NCBI GenBank assembly: GCA_018883805.1
Contig: JAHLFK010000057.1
Coordinates: 1 to 42,155 of the forward strand
Direction of reading: 5' to 3'
DNA: 42,155 bases
Source: Candidatus Limosilactobacillus merdavium
GTDB taxonomy: Bacteria > Bacillota > Bacilli > Lactobacillales > Lactobacillaceae
Position numbers and translations under genes: made by a program. Shown one piece after another: positions 35,581 through 42,155 of the stretch (the stretch's first letter is position 1; each line of letters opens with the position of its first letter). A model generated the notes under the pieces. It saw nothing but the letters and a program-made list of their open reading frames with translations, searched no databases and had not been told where the DNA came from.

Positions 35581-36501
35581 TTAGTTTCCCGCATTGTTTG
35601 ATGAATCTGGTCCTTGCTTATTACCTGGCCCGTTGGGATTTTGGCTTGGGTTACGGTTATCAAGCAGATATTCCTCAATCATCTTTACAATCTGCTTATT
35701 TTGGGGCAGATCAGAGTGTTGCGCATTATCCCCTGTAACTGTCATCGCCGTATAATGAGCTACCCGTTTTTGAAAAATATACTTCCCTGCCTGAACACTT
35801 TCTTCTGGAACAAGACCATCAGAATCATAATTTTCTGTTCCTGCAATCGAAAATACATTTAGACTTTGGGGAATTTTATTCCGATCCTTTTGTAGTTCAA
35901 TAAACATCTGTGTTGGTTGAGTAATCGATGTTTCCTCAAAGTTATATGGCGTCCCTAGGGTCATCAAACTTTTTATCTTAATACCATCATCATTGTACTT
36001 AGAATAATAATGTTCTAACCAGTATGTCCATATCAATCCACCATTTGAATGCCCAAACGCCTTAAAATTATTAAAGTAGTATTGATCTGTCAATTCTTCA
36101 AAGGCACTATCAAGCATTGCGGCCTGCTTCTTGATATTAGAAAAGCCATCTTTATTATTCTGGAAGCTAATGATGATAAACGGTTCGTTATCATTCCTCG
36201 CAATTGTTCCGTTGTAGCTGATCTTACCGTTATTATAAACTTCCATCTTCAAGACACTATGCTTCCGATTAGTGTCTTTATTAAGTAAGCGAATTAACTG
36301 GTTAAACCGTTCTTTAGTTGCGGAACTACCTGGAACCATGATCACTGGCGACATTCGCGATTTCTCTTGAAGAGCTAAATACTTATTACTAGATCGCATC
36401 CAAAAATATGTTGGAATTGCAATCAGGACAAGGACAATAATCATTATTGATAGGATTCGCCGGCTTTTCGTTTGCGGATTAATTTTATTTTTTAACATCA
36501 T
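35581..36501 (-). CDS. Membrane-anchored alpha/beta hydrolase, DUF915 type
   Basis: The 306-residue protein has an N-terminal membrane segment (about 14-33) and an outside alpha/beta hydrolase domain. The VMVPGSSATKERFN start of the core, the nucleophile Ser152 in GHSNGG, an acidic residue near 226-228 in YDSDGLVP and His262 in AQHSDLP give a plausible triad. These match the DUF915 family, whose substrates are unknown. The C-terminal tail is rich in Asn, Pro and Gly. The start is the first of two adjacent ATGs, with GGAGG 7 bases upstream. It overlaps the upstream EIIC gene by 17 bases, so both are translated together. Confidence 0.85.
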   Translation of the reverse strand: MMLKNKINPQTKSRRILSIMIIVLVLIAIPTYFWMRSSNKYLALQEKSRMSPVIMVPGSSATKERFNQLIRLLNKDTNRKHSVLKMEVYNNGKISYNGTIARNDNEPFIIISFQNNKDGFSNIKKQAAMLDSAFEELTDQYYFNNFKAFGHSNGGLIWTYWLEHYYSKYNDDGIKIKSLMTLGTPYNFEETSITQPTQMFIELQKDRNKIPQSLNVFSIAGTENYDSDGLVPEESVQAGKYIFQKRVAHYTAMTVTGDNAQHSDLPQNKQIVKMIEEYLLDNRNPSQNPNGPGNKQGPDSSNNAGN

Positions 36502-37801
36502 AATCCACCTCCGAAGAATCAGCGAATAATGTCCGATCAAAATGATCAATTATCTTAACAAACGGAATAAAACACCATACATCAAACACAAATAAAGCTA
36601 ATGTAAATAGTAATACCCACCAGTTACCGTTACTAGCAACGAAACTAATCAATGGTCCTGGTGTTCCTGTTAATACTGGGTACGGTGTTGGCGGAATCAA
36701 GTGAATTGCAATCGCTCCAGCAGCAATCAGAATATTAGCAATCGGTAAAAGAATAATTGGTAACAAATACAAAGGATTCATAATAATCGGCAAACCAATC
36801 ATTGCTGCATAGTTAGAATTAAAGAGAGTTGGTATCAAGGTCCAGCGCGCAACTTGGTGTTGTCCTTGAGTTCGCGATGCAATGATTATTGCTACGGTTA
36901 AGGCAAGTAACAGTCCGTTACCTCCAAAATTAGCAAACGAATTATAAAGCGAACCCCCAAAGAAAGGATAAGGAATATTCCATGCTGAACCATGCCGCAA
37001 TGCATAGCTCAAATTACTTGCATAAGGACTACCACTTAATATCATCCCTGCACTTGTTACTGATCCTAAACCAAGCCAGTCGAAAAGAGTAACCAATGTC
37101 ATTCCAGCAATTGTCAGTAGAATTCCCTGGTTATTTTGTCCTGTTTGAATCATCTGTGCATATACGCCATATAACGTCTTACTTAGAAGTCCAAAATTGA
37201 GGATAAAGGTAAAGAGCACTGCTAAAAAAGTTGAAACAATCAGTGGCTTCATAGCGTATAACGATCGTTCACGAATTCCAATTATCTGATTGGTCTTCTG
37301 AAAATTTCTTTCGACACCGAGCCAATGATAGACTTGACCAACGGCATAGCCAATCAGAAGCGCGATCAGTAAACTGTGAGTTCCCAGAAGTCGCCAATTA
37401 AAGTCAACTGTATGATCGATCGTTATGTGGTCATACCGTAATGCAATAATTAGAATTGCTACAATTCCTGTTGCACCGGCTAACTGCGAATCACGATGGT
37501 AAATTCGTGCGGTATATTTGGCAGCAGCATATGCAACTAAGACACCAAACAAATTAAAAGTAATTTGTGTAATTCCTAAAAAAGCTGATTGCAAACCTGT
37601 CACCAACCATTCAGGAGCCCACCTGTCGATATAAGCGATGTTGAAGAAAAGTCCATTCTGACTTAAAAACGTCCGATAGATCATCTGCGCGAATGATCCG
37701 AGTAAAGCAAACGGAAATAGCATCGATAATGTTTGCCGGACTACTCGCAGAAATGAGCGATCGTTAAGTTTCATCACAAAGGTAACAAGACGTTGAAGCA
37801 T
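36485..37801 (-). CDS. PTS sugar transporter EIIC component (cellobiose/lactose type)
   Basis: The 438-residue polytopic protein resembles EIIC of the lactose/cellobiose PTS family: the first segment follows SFLRVVRQTLSMLFPFALLGS, with a later NSNYAAMIGLPIIMNPLYLLP motif and about 9 or 10 membrane segments. No EIIA or EIIB gene is nearby, so it must borrow partners or do something else. The sugar cannot be told. AAAGGA lies 9 bases before the ATG. It overlaps the DUF915 hydrolase, suggesting a joint role. A promoter with TATAAT is just upstream. Confidence 0.82.
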   Translation of the reverse strand: MLQRLVTFVMKLNDRSFLRVVRQTLSMLFPFALLGSFAQMIYRTFLSQNGLFFNIAYIDRWAPEWLVTGLQSAFLGITQITFNLFGVLVAYAAAKYTARIYHRDSQLAGATGIVAILIIALRYDHITIDHTVDFNWRLLGTHSLLIALLIGYAVGQVYHWLGVERNFQKTNQIIGIRERSLYAMKPLIVSTFLAVLFTFILNFGLLSKTLYGVYAQMIQTGQNNQGILLTIAGMTLVTLFDWLGLGSVTSAGMILSGSPYASNLSYALRHGSAWNIPYPFFGGSLYNSFANFGGNGLLLALTVAIIIASRTQGQHQVARWTLIPTLFNSNYAAMIGLPIIMNPLYLLPIILLPIANILIAAGAIAIHLIPPTPYPVLTGTPGPLISFVASNGNWWVLLFTLALFVFDVWCFIPFVKIIDHFDRTLFADSSEVDYDVKK

Positions 37802-37830
37802 AAAATCATTCCTTTAAAAATGCTATTTTC

Positions 37831-37860
37831 ATTATACATATCTTAACGTTACCATGTTAC
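37831..37860 (-). promoter_or_regulatory. Promoter of EIIC-hydrolase unit
   Basis: A perfect TATAAT (37831-37836) with GTAACA (37855-37860) at 18 bases. The -10 lies 29 bases before the EIIC start. Confidence 0.6.
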
Positions 37861-37865
37861 AAAAA

Positions 37866-37905
37866 TAAAAAGGCGTTGGGAAAATTCCCAACGCCTTTTT
37901 GAAAC
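37866..37905. terminator. Terminator after rpmE2
   Basis: AAAAAGGCGTTGGGA pairs perfectly with TCCCAACGCCTTTTT around a 4-base loop. It ends rpmE2 transcripts on the minus strand and can also act on the plus strand. Confidence 0.95.
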
Positions 37906-37917
37906 AATAAGTTAGTC

Positions 37918-38163
37918 TTACTTGAGACCGTACTTCTTGTTGAACTTGTCCACAGCACCATCTGCTTGAGTAAACTTTTGCTTACCAGTGTAGAATGGGT
38001 GTGAATCTGAAGTAACTTCAACCCGTACTAATGGGTATTCGTTACCGTCTTCCCACTTGATAGTTTCGCTTGAGGTTACAGTAGAACCTGAGAGAAACTT
38101 GTAGCCAGTAGATGCATCTTGGAATACTACTGGATGATAATCTGGATGAATTCCTTGTTTCAT
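37918..38163 (-). CDS. rpmE2: 50S ribosomal protein L31, type B
   Basis: The 81-residue protein starts [16 protein letters not shown] and has the type B signature [14 protein letters not shown]. It contains no cysteine, so it is the zinc-independent form of L31. In bacteria with both forms, type B is made when zinc is scarce and controlled by Zur; no Zur-like operator was recognised here, and this may be the only L31. GGAG lies 11 bases before the ATG. It has its own promoter after murA and a strong terminator. Confidence 0.97.
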   Translation of the reverse strand: MKQGIHPDYHPVVFQDASTGYKFLSGSTVTSSETIKWEDGNEYPLVRVEVTSDSHPFYTGKQKFTQADGAVDKFNKKYGLK

Positions 38164-38223
38164 AATTTATTACGCTCCTTTTGCCATGAATCATTGCCTG
38201 AAACATAGATAATCAACCCTATC

Positions 38224-38252
38224 AGGATAACATGAATCAATTATCGATGCAA
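38224..38252 (-). promoter_or_regulatory. rpmE2 promoter
   Basis: TTGCAT (38247-38252), a 17-base spacer and an extended -10 TGtTATCCT (TATCCT 38224-38229), in the 97-base gap after murA. Confidence 0.7.
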
Positions 38253-38260
38253 TAGACTAA

Positions 38261-39535
38261 TTAAATTTTTACTGAGGTGTCATCTTCAATAGAAACTTTA
38301 GCCCCTAAACGGTTAAGCTTCCAAACAATTCGATCATAACCACGAAGGATATTACCAGCATTATTAATAACAGTCTTACCTTCAGCCATTAAACCTGCAA
38401 TTGTTAATGCGGCTCCTGCTCGAATTTCTCCGGCAGAAACTTCTGCTCCATGAAGGTGGTCAGTATGCTTAACAACGATCATTCCATCATGTGCTTCAAT
38501 CTTCATTCCCATCTTTTGCAATTCAGGGATATGCTTAACCCGCTTTGGATAAATAGTATCAACAATTGTACTATCACCATCTGCAAGTGACATTAATGGT
38601 GTTAATGGTTGTTGCAAGTCGGTAGCAAAGCCTGGGAATGGCATTGTCTTAACATGAATTGCCTTGAGATGCTTAACCCGTGGCACAAAGATCTTGTCGC
38701 TATCAATTTGTAGATCAACACCCATCTCAATCATTTTACTGGTAAATGATTCCAAGTGTTCTGGGATAACATTATGAACCATCACACCATCACCAACAGC
38801 AGCTGCCATTGCAAGATATGTTCCGGATTCAATCCGATCCGCAATAATTGTATGGGTGTTCATTGATTGTAAAGTATCCACCCCGGTAATCCGAATAGTA
38901 TCGGTTCCGGCACCACGAATTTGTGCACCCATGTTATTTAAGAATGTAGCCAAATCAATAATTTCTGGTTCCTTAGCTGCATTTTCAATGATGGTCGTTC
39001 CCTTAGCCCGAACAGAAGCCAAGATTGTGTTAATTGTTGCCCCAACTGATACCATATCTAAGAAAATCCGGGTACCATGAAGGCCATTTGGTGCATCAAG
39101 ATGAACCGTGCCATTGTTCTCACTAACAGAAGCCCCTAGTGCCTTAAAGGCTTTTAAGTGTTGATCAATTGGTCGTGGTCCAATGTTATCACCACCAGGA
39201 AAAGTTAAAGTCGCCCGGTGAAAGCGTCCTAAAAGAGCGCCCATAAAGTAATAAGAAGCCCGTAAACTCTTAATTGCTTTACTTGGAAGTTCAGCTTCAA
39301 TGATCTGAGTCGGATCAATTTCCAAAAATCCGTGCGTAAATGATGATTTTACGTTCATCGATTCCAAAATGATCATTAAGTTGTGAACATCCAAGATATC
39401 TGGAACAGTATCGAATTCAACTGGGGTATCAGCCAAAATTGCTGCTGGGATCAAAGCAACAGTACTGTTCTTAGCACCACCGATTGTAACTTCGCCCGAG
39501 AGTCGGTTTCCTCCTTGAATGATCATTCTTTTCAT
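38261..39535 (-). CDS. murA: UDP-N-acetylglucosamine 1-carboxyvinyltransferase with Asp in place of catalytic Cys
   Basis: MurA catalyses the first committed step of peptidoglycan synthesis, transfer of enolpyruvate from PEP to UDP-GlcNAc. The 424-residue protein has Lys22 in GGAKNS, the RPID motif and the IRAGAAL region with the conserved Arg. The active-site loop reads FPGGDNIGPRP, so residue 116 is Asp (codon GAT) where most MurA proteins have the Cys attacked by fosfomycin (Cys115 in Escherichia coli). Natural Asp versions are known in Mycobacterium and Chlamydia, remain active and resist fosfomycin. A GAGG site precedes the ATG. Many Firmicutes carry two murA paralogs; which this is cannot be decided here. 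It follows pyrG after a terminator. Confidence 0.94.
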   Translation of the reverse strand: MKRMIIQGGNRLSGEVTIGGAKNSTVALIPAAILADTPVEFDTVPDILDVHNLMIILESMNVKSSFTHGFLEIDPTQIIEAELPSKAIKSLRASYYFMGALLGRFHRATLTFPGGDNIGPRPIDQHLKAFKALGASVSENNGTVHLDAPNGLHGTRIFLDMVSVGATINTILASVRAKGTTIIENAAKEPEIIDLATFLNNMGAQIRGAGTDTIRITGVDTLQSMNTHTIIADRIESGTYLAMAAAVGDGVMVHNVIPEHLESFTSKMIEMGVDLQIDSDKIFVPRVKHLKAIHVKTMPFPGFATDLQQPLTPLMSLADGDSTIVDTIYPKRVKHIPELQKMGMKIEAHDGMIVVKHTDHLHGAEVSAGEIRAGAALTIAGLMAEGKTVINNAGNILRGYDRIVWKLNRLGAKVSIEDDTSVKI

Positions 39536-39632
39536 TGCCGTGTTTCCTCACTTAAAATTTTTATCTTTTTAATAATTTTCAATTTAATTTTAGCTAAATA
39601 GTGTTTGTTTCTTAATAAAACAATCAATAATA

Positions 39633-39661
39633 ATGATAATTAATATTTTAACAAATTACAA
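39633..39661 (-). promoter_or_regulatory. Possible murA promoter
   Basis: TTGTAA (39656-39661), 17 bases, TATCAT (39633-39638). An alternative TTGTTT with TATTTA lies nearer the gene. Both sit in a very AT-rich leader. Confidence 0.45.
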
Positions 39662-39705
39662 CCTTTTGCAGGCAATCTTAAACAATTTTGAAGCCCCGTT
39701 TTGAT

Positions 39706-39753
39706 CAAAAAATGAGGACCGAGAAATAACCATGTTAAATCTCAGTCCCCATT
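39706..39753 (-). terminator. Terminator after pyrG
   Basis: AATGGGGACTGAGAT pairs with a complementary strand containing CTCGGTCCTCATT (some G-U pairs) around an 11-base loop, followed by six T on the minus strand. Confidence 0.82.
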
Positions 39754-39800
39754 AAAAATCACGAATTTTGCAACGCTTAACTTTGAAAAAATCTAGCTAA

Positions 39801-41441
<1,641 letters not shown>

Positions 41442-41450
41442 TTAATAAAC

Positions 41451-41486
41451 AGAAAAGACTCCCCATTTCCATTGAAATAGGGAGCC
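41451..41486 (-). terminator. Attenuator terminator in pyrG leader
   Basis: GGCTCCCTATTTC pairs with GAAATGGGGAGTC around a 4-base loop, followed by TTTTCTGTTT. The 5' strand CTCCC is a natural partner for extra G residues added at the transcript start when CTP is low, which would block the terminator. It may also serve rpoE read-through transcripts. Confidence 0.85.
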
Positions 41487-41506
41487 AACATTTTAACGAA
41501 CGATTA

Positions 41507-41521
41507 CCTGTAATTTACAGG
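41507..41521. repeat. 15-base palindrome in pyrG leader
   Basis: CCTGTAATTTACAGG is a perfect palindrome around its central base. It begins within 6 bases of the predicted transcription start and can form a small hairpin in the RNA or bind a dimeric protein in DNA. Confidence 0.6.
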
Positions 41522-41523
41522 CG

Positions 41524-41562
41524 CCCAAGAAAGATGATACAGGCTCGCCCTCAGATAGTCAA
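41524..41562 (-). promoter_or_regulatory. pyrG promoter with GGGC start
   Basis: TTGACT (41557-41562), a 17-base spacer, TATCAT (41534-41539), then 7 bases to GGGCGC at 41526. Start at GGGC is the key element of CTP-sensitive reiterative transcription in Bacillus pyrG. Confidence 0.82.
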
Positions 41563-41579
41563 GAACAAAATCTCAAAAA

Positions 41580-42137
41580 TTATTCTTCGTCATCATCGTC
41601 GTCGTCTTCATCTTGCAGTTCAGATAATTGACCTTCAATACCATCATCAAGGCCATCATCTTCACTGTAATCATCATCGTCGTCATCATCATCGTAATCG
41701 TCTTGATCGTCATCATCCTGATCATCAAGATCTTCGTCTTCAGGATCATCGTTGTCGTAGTCGATTACGTCATCATCAGAATTAGAGTCAGCTAAGAAGG
41801 CATTAACCTTACGACGCTTCTTCTTTGGACGATCGTCTTCTTCTTCATCTTCATTTTCACCAACGGTTGCTTCGTCGATGGATTCGTATGGGTACCATGC
41901 ACGTAGACCCCAAGTGTTATCACCGAGGGAGATAAAACTGCCGTCAATGTTCAAATCAGTGTAAAACTGTGAAAGTCGTTCACGAATCTCTTCATCACTC
42001 TTACCAAGGTATTGTTGAACTTCGTTAGTTAAATCAACAAATGCCATTGCTTCGCCGTGGTGTGCGAGAATAGCGTGGGCAACTTCGATCATTGAAAGTT
42101 CTGATTTGTCTTGGCCGTCAAAAATCTTTAAATCCAA
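41580..42137 (-). CDS. rpoE: DNA-directed RNA polymerase delta subunit
   Basis: Delta binds RNA polymerase of Gram-positive bacteria and increases its recycling and promoter selectivity. The protein of about 185 residues has the folded N-terminal HARE-HTH domain (FDGQDKSELSMIEVAHAIL to WGLRAWYPYESIDE, about 1-90), a short basic stretch KKKRRKV near 108 and a long C-terminal tail that is almost all Asp and Glu. The start is not certain because the window ends 6 bases beyond the frame. A TTG at 42137 gives the usual family beginning (DLKIFDGQD), with AAGGG 12 bases upstream; the ATG at 42149 touches that site. Confidence 0.92.
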   Translation of the reverse strand: MDLKIFDGQDKSELSMIEVAHAILAHHGEAMAFVDLTNEVQQYLGKSDEEIRERLSQFYTDLNIDGSFISLGDNTWGLRAWYPYESIDEATVGENEDEEEDDRPKKKRRKVNAFLADSNSDDDVIDYDNDDPEDEDLDDQDDDDQDDYDDDDDDDDYSEDDGLDDGIEGQLSELQDEDDDDDDEE

Positions 42138-42155
42138 ATTGGTGCACATCCCTTC

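Overview
The window looks like chromosomal DNA of a low-GC Firmicute of the family Lactobacillaceae, most probably Limosilactobacillus reuteri or a close relative. The reasons are the gene content (a dltXABCD operon, a type B L31 protein, RNA polymerase delta with a long acidic tail), the ftsH-hpt-tilS-mfd-pth order, strong AGGAGG ribosome binding sites with frequent GTG and TTG starts, and extended -10 promoters. The species name is an inference from gene content and protein sequence. Almost everything is housekeeping. No insertion sequence, prophage, CRISPR array, rRNA or tRNA gene was seen.

Layout. 1-760: no convincing gene. 761-5250 (-): carAB behind a PyrR-type attenuator. 5396-5920: a deletion scar that joins the 3' ends of serA (-) and a histidine-phosphatase gene (+), each still with its own terminator. 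6067-19650 (-): lysS, dusB, hslO, ftsH, hpt, tilS, an S1-domain gene, divIC, rqcP, mfd and pth, split into transcription units by visible terminators and promoters. 19913-20548 (+): a CBS-ACT protein like CbpA. 20636-23430 (-): codBA behind a second PyrR-type attenuator. 23429-24914 (-): alr and acpS. 25075-29735 (+): dltXABCD. 29738-32690 (-): murF and cshA. 32828-34291 (-): lemA-htpX. 34551-34667 (+): a 38-codon gene of unknown function. 34789-37801 (-): sortase A, a DUF915-type membrane-anchored hydrolase and an orphan PTS EIIC. 37918-42155 (-): rpmE2, murA, pyrG and rpoE.

How the genes fit together. Pyrimidine supply is controlled at three separate loci by three attenuators readable in the sequence. 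PyrR hairpins plus terminators precede carAB (de novo synthesis) and codBA (cytosine uptake and deamination to uracil). A GGGC transcription start plus terminator precedes pyrG (CTP synthesis), the layout known for CTP-sensing reiterative transcription. A second theme is the cell envelope: alr, murF, murA, dltXABCD, srtA and divIC. A third is translation and quality control: lysS, dusB, tilS, pth, rqcP, rpmE2, ftsH, hslO and htpX.

The points most worth a second look are the variant PyrR site at codBA, the pyrG leader, the Asp in place of the catalytic Cys in MurA, a CtsR-like box over the ftsH promoter, the serA/phosphatase deletion scar, Asp in place of the triad Glu in CarA, the dltX start, and terminators that sit directly against the cshA and codB ribosome binding sites. 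I did not find a clearly new multi-gene system.
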